A stretch of 64,000 nucleotides of DNA from [Clostridium] scindens (GTDB lineage Bacteria; Bacillota; Clostridia; Lachnospirales; Lachnospiraceae): contig NZ_CP080442.1 in the NCBI RefSeq assembly GCF_019597925.1, positions 2,956,001-3,020,000 of the forward strand. The letters are read 5' to 3'. This document shows, in pieces, positions 16,716 through 24,294 of the stretch. The notes under the pieces are model-generated. The model was not told where the DNA came from, made no database searches, and saw only the letters and a program-made list of their open reading frames with translations. The translations under genes were made by a program, and so were the position numbers. Each line of letters begins with the position of its first letter. Positions within the stretch are counted from its first letter, which is position 1.

Positions 16716-16835
16716 TTATCCAAATATATTAGCTGCTGATACATGACTTATTGCAGTTGCACTTGCCCAACACGCTGTACAGCCCGCACATCCCAAACAG
16801 GTCCATCCTCTAGCTACAATTTTTGGTGTTTTCAT
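16716..16835 (-). CDS. Cys-rich radical SAM-modified peptide precursor
   Basis: A 39-residue peptide too short for ordinary gene finding. It starts MKTPKIVARGW and continues with TCLGCAGCTACWASATAI, so Cys13, 16, 19 and 22 form a regular C-x2-C array. A Ser/Thr/Ala-rich tail (residues 24-39) ends in NIFG. The ribosome site GGAAGGAGGGG, five bases before the ATG, is among the strongest in the window. It lies immediately upstream of a PqqD/SPASM radical SAM enzyme and downstream of a LytTR-type promoter. Thioether links from the four Cys to residues in the tail or between the Cys would give a sactipeptide- or ranthipeptide-like product. The leader of about ten residues is very short. Activity is unknown. 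Confidence 0.85.
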   Translation of the reverse strand: MKTPKIVARGWTCLGCAGCTACWASATAISHVSAANIFG

Positions 16836-16870
16836 ATTAGCCCCTCCTTCCATATCATTTTTTATAATCG

Positions 16871-16942
16871 ATTATAATTATACTCTAACTATTTAGACTA
16901 TTTATTTCAAGACTTTGACCCTCAAGAATATATATATTGACC
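16871..16942 (-). promoter_or_regulatory. LytTR-type promoter of peptide precursor (site A)
   Basis: On the leftward strand GGTCAATAT and GGTCAAAGT start exactly 22 bp apart (16942-16938 and 16920-16916), followed by TCTTGAAATAAAT and a TATAAT at 16877-16882 about 40 bases before the precursor ATG. Repeats of nine bases with about 12-13 bp between are the normal target of LytTR response regulators, and one is encoded at 23572-24285. Confidence 0.65.
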
Positions 16943-16954
16943 ATTATCGGTTAT

Positions 16955-17838
16955 TTACAAGAAAATATCCGGAATATTCTTGTCCTGCTTTTTCAACATA
17001 TTATATATAATACCTCCATAACCATTAAATAAACCCGGATTCATTTTTCTTGTGATAACAATGTAATATCTTTTCTCTTAAAAATATATTTTTCATCAAT
17101 TGAGCATTCTTCAAAAAATGTTTTTGCCTTTTCTAAAACCAAAAAAACTCCCACAATTTCCATGGCATAAAGACCAACTAACTCTTCTCCAATATTTCAC
17201 CAATTCTGATATGCTCGAAACATATCTGCATCTGTATTTTGAGCCTAACAATACATTCTTGACCGCAGGATCCCCGACACTCCATGGCACCATGCTATGG
17301 CTCCCACAGTATCCTGTACGCACTCATATGTTCGCATATCTTTCCCGTGAAGGATTATATAAAAATCTTCATAATCTAATATTTTTTTGTAAATTCAAAG
17401 TATTTACTTTTATTTGTTTTCTTCCACCCCCTACAAATGCCATCAAAATTTCATTATTCCCATGCTCCATTCCTGTCATCGGCACTTGTTTCTCGATTTA
17501 CCAACCTACACCATGCTCTAAATTTAATGCTTTTTCCTGCAACCTATCTACTGCTTTTCTGCTAGTACTAAATACTTTTTTTCAGGGCATATATCATATA
17601 GTTTTAAAACCACCAAAACAGCAACTACATTCCACTTAAGAACATCATAATTTGTATCCGTTTGTATCAGCTGTTCCATTATTATTATATGTTTTTTAGC
17701 ATAATCTAAATATATCTTTTCATTTTTGTACTGATATATAATAAGATACAATAATAGTATCCTATTTATCTCGGCAATTTCGCGATTATTTCGATATTTT
17801 TGCAAAAAACAACTTATTAACAACATACCTGCTAAACC
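16955..17838 (-). pseudogene. Decayed C-terminal half of a second lanM gene
   Basis: Fragments in several frames match, in order, the cyclase domain of the intact LanM at 18976-21993. They are GLAGMLL, EKIYLDYAKKH, NYDVLKWN, LKLYDICPEKKYL, MTGMEHGNN, GAIAWCHGVSGIL, SWSLCHGNCG and NPGLFNGYGGI, ending with a stop at 16955. Both zinc-ligand CHG motifs are recognisable. Several stops and frameshifts and a deletion separate the pieces, so no active enzyme is made. The upstream half is missing: homology stops exactly where an IS66-type end begins at 17839. It is evidence of a former second lanthipeptide locus. Confidence 0.9.
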
Positions 17839-18397
17839 GTAAGTGACGCATATCAATGCGTCCAAAATATACGAAAGTATTCCTTCTCCAAGTTTATGGA
17901 GTGAAATGCTCTAAGTTTCTATTTTTGATTAGAAGCGCATAATTCCTTTACGGACTTAGACCACGGCAGCAATCCCTCGATACCTTCGGGTTCATTCAGA
18001 TACCCCGGCATCTTCACTAATAAGTGCTCCAAGTATTTTGGGACACCCAGCCCGGAAGCCTTTGCATACTTATAGAAAATGCTGACAGCAACATCGTTTT
18101 CTTTGCACCACTAATAATCACTGAGTCCACTGCTTCTGCAAGTTTGGATTATTTCCATCCATTGCTCATTGGACATTTTTCTTTTTGTCACTGATAAATC
18201 CTCCACAACTGCTGGAGTGAAATAGTCTATGGTTTTACGATAGCAGATCCAGGAGCGTAGACGTCTGAGAAAGACCTTAGAGCGAAATGCTCCAATATCG
18301 CAGATTCCGAAATGGAATATGAAGTGAATACTCCAACTGCGATAATTATTGCATAAAGACGGATCGCAAACTAGCCGTCCTTTTATGCGTCACTTAC
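17839..18397. mobile_element. 559-bp IS66-derived element with terminal inverted repeats
   Basis: The ends are a perfect 14-base inverted repeat GTAAGTGACGCATA (17839-17852 and, inverted, 18384-18397). The GTAAG terminus is typical of IS66. Inside is one broken frame joining the start of an IS66 TnpA-type protein to the end of an IS66 transposase. No 8-bp target duplication is visible (left flank GCTAAACC, right flank TATTTATC), consistent with a deletion at one side. A non-autonomous, internally deleted copy. Confidence 0.75.
17919..18206 (-). pseudogene. IS66 TnpA/transposase fusion remnant
   Basis: A 95-residue frame with one internal TAG. The first half (TKRKMSNEQWMEIIQTCRSS, GLSDY-stop-WCKENDVAVSIFYKYAK) resembles the IS66 accessory protein TnpA. 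The second half (YLEHLLVKMP, EGIEGLLPWSKSVKELC) matches the C-terminal end of the IS66 transposase. The stop stands where Gln (CAG) is expected in the DYQWC motif. Everything between the two ends has been lost. Not functional. Confidence 0.8.
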
Positions 18398-18445
18398 TAT
18401 TTATCTTACATTTTCTATTCTAAACCTCGTAGGAAACATATAAAA

Positions 18446-18505
18446 GAACGGAAACGTCCAACCTTCTAAAATTAGCACGAATTAAACGTTCCGTTCCTTT
18501 CCTCA
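18446..18505 (-). terminator. Probable terminator of the small membrane protein gene
   Basis: GAACGGAAACGT near 18447 pairs with ACGTTCCGTTC near 18487-18500 with one bulge, followed on the leftward strand by TTTTATATG. It lies just after the stop of the gene at 18516-18782. The loop is long, so confidence is moderate. Confidence 0.45.
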
Positions 18506-18515
18506 CCCTATATTC

Positions 18516-18782
18516 TCATCTTATATCTATGATTTTCTGTAATATAAAACTTATAGAAAAGAGTACCAGAGGAACAACAATTACCGTCCATCCTGGAAGC
18601 CTGATAAATCCAAATATAAAATAGTAAATGCCCAGAATTACCAGGGCTCCCCCACTAGTTCTAGCAAATAATACAGGCTTTTTAAAATCATAATGCTTCC
18701 TGGCATAGGGAATTCTTCCTGTGATAATGCTATATCCACCATAACTTATGACAAGTATACTAAAAACTATCAAAGGTTTCAT
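18516..18782 (-). CDS. Small membrane protein, possible lanthipeptide immunity
   Basis: 88 residues with three hydrophobic segments: LIVFSILVISYGGYSII (N-terminal), SGGALVILGIYYFIFGF (middle) and VIVVPLVLFSISFILQ (C-terminal). AAGGAGG lies six bases before the ATG. I do not recognise a family. It follows lanM and has its own upstream region with LytTR-type repeats, so it would be expressed together with the peptide systems. Many lantibiotic loci encode small membrane immunity proteins at this position; that role is inference from place and size only. Confidence 0.7.
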   Translation of the reverse strand: MKPLIVFSILVISYGGYSIITGRIPYARKHYDFKKPVLFARTSGGALVILGIYYFIFGFIRLPGWTVIVVPLVLFSISFILQKIIDIR

Positions 18783-18920
18783 GATGTTCCTCCTTAATTT
18801 GGATCATTTTACCACATACCTCCTGCTTTCCAACATTTTCACCTCGTTTATTACTGAATTCTTTTCGTCCCAAGGTATTATTACACTTTCTGTTATTTTC
18901 ATCTTGCCCAGTTTATATGA

Positions 18921-18961
18921 AAATTTCAAGACTCTGACCACAAGCATACATTTTTCTGACC
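18921..18961 (-). promoter_or_regulatory. LytTR-type direct repeats (site B)
   Basis: On the leftward strand GGTCAGAAA and GGTCAGAGT start 22 bp apart (18961-18957 and 18939-18935), followed by TCTTGAAATTTTCATATAAA. The block TCTTGAAAT is shared with site A. It lies between the lanM stop and the small membrane protein gene, about 140 bases before the latter's ATG. Confidence 0.65.
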
Positions 18962-18975
18962 CTAAAATATAATCA

Positions 18976-21900
18976 TTATATTTTTTCTTCATTAAATAAT
19001 GCAAATATAACATTTATCAAGTACCCCAAAATCCCTCCATATCCGTTCATCAGCCCAGGATTTACTATTTCTTGAGGAAGCAATCTAACAGAATCCCCCG
19101 GCAATCTTTTCCCCTCTCCTTCCACTTCTCCATAGAATCTCTCCGCTTCCTCCAATATCCACATGTTCCCGCATATCCCATGGCACAAGCACCAGCTGTC
19201 ACGTTTCCAGTAATTTTTCATCTTTGCGTATGCCCGTGCAATGTCCGTCTCAAACCTAGATTTCCAGCAAATATCTCCTACTTCCTTATAGCATAAAAGT
19301 CGGGATAGCAATATGCCGCCAGCGCCATGGCACCACGCCACTGCTCCCGCCTCATCTACGCTTATTTCGTTCGTCCGTATATCCAGCCAGTTATTAATTT
19401 GTGCATTATATAGTGATTCTTCATACTTCCATACTTCTTCTGCTAATTCCCTGTATTTTTCTTTTTTTGTTCGAGCCCACAAGATAATGATAGGCATCAG
19501 AATTCCGCTATTACCATGTGCCATTCCTGCCATCGGCGCAGTCCCTTCTTCTATCCGCCAGCCAATGCCCTTTTCTTGTAGTTCAGCCTTTTCTATCAGA
19601 ACTCCAACCGCCCTTTCAGCCATTTCCAGATATTTATTATCCCCGGCAATATCATAGAGTTTCAATAAAATCCATGCTGCTCCCGCATTCCCGGACAGAA
19701 GATCATAGTGTTCGTCTTTTTCTAACAGCTGGCGCAGAATTACTGCATGTTTCTTAGCATAATCTAAGTACTCATTTTTCCAACTCTGTTGATACAGCAT
19801 GAGATAGACATATACAATGGACGCCTCTCCTTCATATGCCCCGGTATTCATAGACTCTAAGTTCTCAATCGAACCAGTCCCCCTGTCCGTGTAATCAAAA
19901 AGCATCTTTTTCAACACCTGATACATCCTTTTTACTTCTTCCCACCCATCAAACTGCTGTAACTGATACATTAGCAGAAGCATTCCTGCCAAACCATCAT
20001 ACAGATACATATTCATGGGCTTGATGTTCCATCTCATTCCCGTCTTTGATGTAAACTGTACGATATACCAACTTACTTCTGTTCCTGTCTGATTCCATAC
20101 GGCATCTCGTATCAGCCTATCCGTTAGTCTTTTTATTTCCTTTTGTATTATCTCTACTTCCCAGCCTATCTGACTGCATTCTTCTACTCGATATACGTTA
20201 TTTATATATTGGTCCTTATTTTCTGGCGTCAGTTCAAGCGCGACTTGAATCAGATCCCTTTGTTGCTCTAAGTCATTGCTATCAATACAATCCAGCCTTT
20301 TATAAAGTTCTTCCATATCTTTTTCATATAGACAGCGCTCAAAATATGGAATATCGCCTTTCAGTAGAGAACGCACTTCTTTTTCTACCAGTTCTTTATC
20401 TTCGTCATCTCTTCCTCTCCATAAGGAATATAAAAATATCTCTCTGTCTGCACCGTCCCTCAGCAGGCTGGGATGATAGGAACTCGACAGAAGCATGCTA
20501 TAACGCTGCGTGTCCGCTGCCAGAAATCGAATTTTTGTATCTTCTAGATCCCTAAGCCTCATCTTGAATTCCTCTTTGCAATCAAGCACTGCCCGATATG
20601 CCTGTGTAAAGCCGGAAAGTATCTCTTCTTCATATCTAACAGGACTCTCAAAATTTCCATTCATTGTTGCCAGATTTTGTGCCTTTTGAGTCTGTGGATA
20701 CCGATACTCAATATGCATTTGCGATGTCTTTGGATTTATAACCGTCGGAACTTTAAATGGATACGTCTGTCCTTCATTTCCTCCAATTCCGCTGCTGTCT
20801 ATCCCTTTTCCTTCCCTATTCCAATGTGAATAAGGCAATAAGCCTGTTGCCAGCATGGAATGTGACAATCGGTAGTATATTTCTTCATCGGCCGTTTCTC
20901 TTTTGTGGCTATATGTAGTCGTGACTATCGTCTCGAGATCAATCAATACCGGATATTCTCCACAGGCGATTATATTTTCGTAATGCAAATCTTTTGTGCT
21001 AAGGAAATAAGTCAGAAACAACTGGACTCCCAGCCTTTTATAATACTCTCTTAACTCCTCTTGAGAATTGCAACTTTTATACTCTACGATGGAGCACCAG
21101 CTATGATCTGAAAAGGAGCGGATATCATACTCATACTGGCTGACTCCCGTCTTCTTACTCAGCCATCGTAGCATCCTCATATACTTCTGTTCATTTTCCA
21201 TTGAACGAGGCTTGTACAATATCTCTTTCCCATTATCTAACTGAATCCTAATAACCTGTCGTCCTTGATTATGCACATCTGCAATTCCGCCTGTCATATG
21301 CGCAATCTTACAGACTTTGCTATTCGAACCTACAATGGACTGTATCTGCGCCCTATCCTTTTCAAAATAGTTTATGATTTCTACATAATAGGCTTCCAGA
21401 TACTCCGTTCGTTCCCCAATACATCTGCATAAAACAGGATATTTTTCAAATAATGTCTTTTTAAATCCTGGCTTCCCTACGATTTCTTCGCAAAAGTATC
21501 TGTACTCTTCCCTTGTATCCTGGCCTTTTAACATTTTTTTAGTTTTGTAAGCATTTAATTCTGCAATAAGCGACCTCAAACAAATATTTTGTAATTGTGA
21601 TGCTAAATGAAATGCAAAGTCATCATAAATGCTCTGTTCAAAACATCCCTCGCTCCCTTCCAATGCTTTTTTCAATCTTTTCAAAGAAGAATCTAGTATG
21701 CCTACGTAAAGTTCCGCAAAAAATATTGTTGGTTTGATTTTTTCTACGTTTACAGTTTTCATTTGGTTTTTAGAAGCGGTAAGTATTTTATTATATTTAT
21801 CCAGCGCATCCCCATCATTAATTGTATATGGCTCGTCGCTCAGATAATTTTTAAAGTCCTCCTTGCATTCTATCAGATGCTGTATTGTATCTTCCCCCAG

Positions 21901-21993
21901 CAGTTTGGCCCAATATTCATACTTTTCTTTATTTAGCTTAGAGGATTGTTCATTTATATAATGCCTCTCAAATAAATAACTGCTATTCTCCAT
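18976..21993 (-). CDS. lanM: Class II lanthipeptide synthetase LanM
   Basis: 1005 residues, normal for LanM. It dehydrates Ser/Thr in the precursor and then forms lanthionine rings. The N-terminal dehydratase domain shows GGIADVHNQGRQVIRIQ, ILYKPR, DLHYENIIACGEYPVLIDLE and HSMLATGLLP. The C-terminal LanC-like domain begins near DGLAGMLLL and carries the zinc ligands Cys888 (AWCHG), Cys937 and His938 (CLCHG), then NPGLMNGYGGIL. AAGGGG precedes the ATG. The gene follows the precursor with a stem-loop between. No LanT-type transporter/protease is found nearby, so export and leader removal must rely on something else. Confidence 0.95.
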   Translation of the reverse strand: MENSSYLFERHYINEQSSKLNKEKYEYWAKLLGEDTIQHLIECKEDFKNYLSDEPYTINDGDALDKYNKILTASKNQMKTVNVEKIKPTIFFAELYVGILDSSLKRLKKALEGSEGCFEQSIYDDFAFHLASQLQNICLRSLIAELNAYKTKKMLKGQDTREEYRYFCEEIVGKPGFKKTLFEKYPVLCRCIGERTEYLEAYYVEIINYFEKDRAQIQSIVGSNSKVCKIAHMTGGIADVHNQGRQVIRIQLDNGKEILYKPRSMENEQKYMRMLRWLSKKTGVSQYEYDIRSFSDHSWCSIVEYKSCNSQEELREYYKRLGVQLFLTYFLSTKDLHYENIIACGEYPVLIDLETIVTTTYSHKRETADEEIYYRLSHSMLATGLLPYSHWNREGKGIDSSGIGGNEGQTYPFKVPTVINPKTSQMHIEYRYPQTQKAQNLATMNGNFESPVRYEEEILSGFTQAYRAVLDCKEEFKMRLRDLEDTKIRFLAADTQRYSMLLSSSYHPSLLRDGADREIFLYSLWRGRDDEDKELVEKEVRSLLKGDIPYFERCLYEKDMEELYKRLDCIDSNDLEQQRDLIQVALELTPENKDQYINNVYRVEECSQIGWEVEIIQKEIKRLTDRLIRDAVWNQTGTEVSWYIVQFTSKTGMRWNIKPMNMYLYDGLAGMLLLMYQLQQFDGWEEVKRMYQVLKKMLFDYTDRGTGSIENLESMNTGAYEGEASIVYVYLMLYQQSWKNEYLDYAKKHAVILRQLLEKDEHYDLLSGNAGAAWILLKLYDIAGDNKYLEMAERAVGVLIEKAELQEKGIGWRIEEGTAPMAGMAHGNSGILMPIIILWARTKKEKYRELAEEVWKYEESLYNAQINNWLDIRTNEISVDEAGAVAWCHGAGGILLSRLLCYKEVGDICWKSRFETDIARAYAKMKNYWKRDSWCLCHGICGNMWILEEAERFYGEVEGEGKRLPGDSVRLLPQEIVNPGLMNGYGGILGYLINVIFALFNEEKI

Positions 21994-22025
21994 TGTTGGC
22001 CCCTTTATCTTTATATTTCAAAAGA

Positions 22026-22056
22026 GCAGAATGCCATAAAACCTATGACATTCTGC
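22026..22056 (-). terminator. Stem-loop between lanA and lanM
   Basis: Arms 22026-22037 and 22045-22056 pair over 12 bases with one G-U, loop of seven, followed on the leftward strand by TCTTTT. Position between precursor and synthetase genes indicates a partial terminator that lowers lanM relative to lanA. Confidence 0.7.
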
Positions 22057-22074
22057 CTTTGTGGTTTTTGCTTT

Positions 22075-22224
22075 TTAACAACATAATATCGTTAAAAAAT
22101 GAGTACAGTTAAACGTATACGAAGCTGCTTCCGCAAATTCATTTTCTTGAGAAATCAAATTCTCAACCTCCGTAATTTCCTCCATCAGATTGCCTGCGCA
22201 ATCATATTGAACTTTTTCCTTCAT
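22075..22224 (-). CDS. lanA: Class II lanthipeptide precursor
   Basis: 49 residues from ATG 22224, five bases after GGGAGGG. A longer in-frame reading to 22287 overlaps the kinase gene and has no better site. The leader is acidic (MEEITEVENLISQENEFAEA). The probable core begins after EAA: SYTFNCTHFLTILCC, with Thr and Ser for dehydration and Cys40, 48 and 49 for rings. The cleavage site lacks a classical GG, GA or GS; AA or EA is the best candidate. It lies directly between the sensor kinase and lanM. By eye the core ends like lacticin 481-type peptides (TxxCC), but is very short. Confidence 0.88.
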   Translation of the reverse strand: MKEKVQYDCAGNLMEEITEVENLISQENEFAEAASYTFNCTHFLTILCC

Positions 22225-22246
22225 AAAATCCCTCCCTTCTTCATTT

Positions 22247-23572
22247 TTAATTAGAATTCTCATTGTCAAAAAAAGAAATTTCCACACAGAACTGATTCTT
22301 ATCTACTTGACAAGAGATTGTCCCATCGTACCTACGAACAATGCGCTCTATGCTCTTTAATCCATACCCGTGGCTACCAGCCTCCTTTTTCGACGTAATA
22401 AATTCACCGTTTTTGCACCGGGGTATTTCACCAATACTATTAGCGATTTCAATAAATAGCATCTGGTTCTGCTTCTCCATTTTAAAATTGATCCATGTAT
22501 CATCCACATCCATCCGTCCGCAGGCCTCTATTGCATTGTCCAGAAGGTTTCCAAATAGCGAAATAATCTCTCTGTCCGTACAAGGAAATCCTGAAACAGG
22601 AACCGTTAGTATGTTCATTTTTATTCCCTTTTCTCTTGCCTCTGTCGACTTCTGGTTCAATATCAAGTCAATCATCACATTACCGGTCCACATTTGATCA
22701 GAAGTATTCATTATTTCTTGACTGATACTATCCAGATAGCAGTGCAAATTCCCCCATTCTTTTTCCTTCTCATAATTTCTAAGGACAATCAAATGATTTT
22801 TCATATCATGAATTACCTGGTGACTTTTCAACATCTCCTGATATTTTTCTTCCATCATTTTGTCCCTTAAAAGCAAGACTTCTCTTTCCTTCTTTAAATT
22901 CTTATATTGAAAAAGCAATATTCCGCAAAACATAATAACTATAGCAATAAAAAGTAAGGAAAGGCTACTGGCTCCGCCCCGCATTTTCTGAGTGTTCTGT
23001 ATCATTTGATCCATCATGATTTGATATTTTCTCAATAGAATAATTAGAATTGCGCCTATTCCCAACATAGTATTGCGAAATTCCTTAACTACTTTATGAA
23101 TATCATCAATTTTCTTATATAAATAAAGTATTCCTCCTCCAATCAGAAGCCGAGAAAAAATATATATCAACTGAGGCCACCATGTATCAGCATGAGCAAA
23201 AATCATATTAAGAAAATTTTGTTTTAAAAATTCCATGCTAACAAACGCAAAAACAAAATCCATCAAAGAAATTAATGTATAATACAAGAAAATAACTGAA
23301 AATATCAATAGAACATTTTTCCGATTAACAATCCACACACATGTTACCGTTACAATAACACAAAATAAAAGCATTATAATCGAAAAAAACACCGCGTTTC
23401 TATTTATTGCAAGCAAACACCCCAAGATTAAAATATTGCCCCAGATAATAACTTTGTCTTTCTTTCTAAGATACTCTTTTTCTAATACTATAAGATACAT
23501 CAACTGGTAACAGAGCCACACCTCGCCGATGGATATCCCCAGCCGGATGATTCTCAGAACCGCATCATACAT
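22247..23572 (-). CDS. AgrC-like sensor histidine kinase
   Basis: 441 residues: an N-terminal region of about six membrane segments (to residue ~220), a short coiled linker, His255 in QVIHDMKNHL, and an ATPase domain with LFGNLLDNAIEAC (N box) and GSHGYGLKSIERIV (G box). This is the layout of quorum-sensing kinases of the HPK10/AgrC type that sense secreted peptides. It starts at the last base of the response regulator stop codon (TAATG), so the pair is coupled. No agrB/agrD is visible nearby; the inducer may be one of the cluster's own peptides. Confidence 0.9.
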   Translation of the reverse strand: MYDAVLRIIRLGISIGEVWLCYQLMYLIVLEKEYLRKKDKVIIWGNILILGCLLAINRNAVFFSIIMLLFCVIVTVTCVWIVNRKNVLLIFSVIFLYYTLISLMDFVFAFVSMEFLKQNFLNMIFAHADTWWPQLIYIFSRLLIGGGILYLYKKIDDIHKVVKEFRNTMLGIGAILIILLRKYQIMMDQMIQNTQKMRGGASSLSLLFIAIVIMFCGILLFQYKNLKKEREVLLLRDKMMEEKYQEMLKSHQVIHDMKNHLIVLRNYEKEKEWGNLHCYLDSISQEIMNTSDQMWTGNVMIDLILNQKSTEAREKGIKMNILTVPVSGFPCTDREIISLFGNLLDNAIEACGRMDVDDTWINFKMEKQNQMLFIEIANSIGEIPRCKNGEFITSKKEAGSHGYGLKSIERIVRRYDGTISCQVDKNQFCVEISFFDNENSN

Positions 23573-24285
23573 TAAAGCCCCCTCCAGTACAGGTGAATCT
23601 GTTCCTTAACCTTCGCAATCCTGGCCCTACTGATCATGGCCTTGTCTCCATTATCCAGATACAATGTATTTCCAGCCACTCTGGCAATATGCTTCATATT
23701 AACAACGAACCCTCGCTCAACCACTATAAATTCTTTGCTGTTTAATTCTCTCAGCAAGCACTCCAATGGTATACGTTCCCTGAAAATATCATTTACCGTC
23801 ACATATTCCACATATTTAGCCCCTTTTAACTTACTGATGCTGATAATATCTTTATAATATATCTTTTTCTTGTCTGAAAATGTTCCGATCCATCTGTACT
23901 GCTCGTGTTCCTTGCTGATCTTATCTACCAGGCGTTTAACAACTAGCGGGAAGCGCGACTCCATATCCTTCTTCAATATGTATTGGTAAGCTTCAATTGT
24001 ATAACTTTCTGCGGCGAATTCTGAATGGGATGTCAAATATACTAAGTACAGTTCTGGATATTTCTCTCTGACCATTTTTCCCAACTTGATCCCATTCATA
24101 CCCGGCAGTTCTATATCTGAAAAGAGGATATCGAATTCTTCTTGCTTCGCTTTATCCAGAAAGTCTTCTGCATTTGTCAGGCAGCAAATATCCAAATCAG
24201 CCACTCCCATGCTTGATTCTTTCACGCACTTGCTTACGATTCTCATCATATCATCGTCATCTTCTATGATCGCAATTCTTATCAT
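23572..24285 (-). CDS. LytTR-family response regulator
   Basis: 237 residues. The receiver domain has the acidic pocket EDDDD (residues 8-12), phosphoacceptor Asp57 in LFSDIELPGMNG, and the LTSH switch residue. The C-terminal half is a LytTR DNA-binding domain (VERGFVVNMKHIARV, LYLDNGDKAMISRARIAKVK). Such proteins bind two nine-base direct repeats about 12-13 bp apart; three such repeat pairs are seen at 16916-16942, 18935-18961 and 25333-25359. It is coupled to the AgrC-like kinase. The upstream gene's stop codon is part of its TAGGAG ribosome site. Confidence 0.93.
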   Translation of the reverse strand: MIRIAIIEDDDDMMRIVSKCVKESSMGVADLDICCLTNAEDFLDKAKQEEFDILFSDIELPGMNGIKLGKMVREKYPELYLVYLTSHSEFAAESYTIEAYQYILKKDMESRFPLVVKRLVDKISKEHEQYRWIGTFSDKKKIYYKDIISISKLKGAKYVEYVTVNDIFRERIPLECLLRELNSKEFIVVERGFVVNMKHIARVAGNTLYLDNGDKAMISRARIAKVKEQIHLYWRGL

Positions 24286-24294
24286 AAGTAACTC

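Noticed and set aside
17100..17639. Long rightward open frame of 179 codons
   Set aside because: It is antisense to the decayed lanM; no ribosome site, and the opposite strand has clear LanM homology.
17831..18405. Eight-base target duplication of the IS66-type element
   Set aside because: Flanks GCTAAACC and TATTTATC differ; no duplication.
18804..19013. Leftward 69-codon frame overlapping the end of lanM
   Set aside because: It runs through the repeat-pair promoter, has no proper ribosome site and shows no family features.
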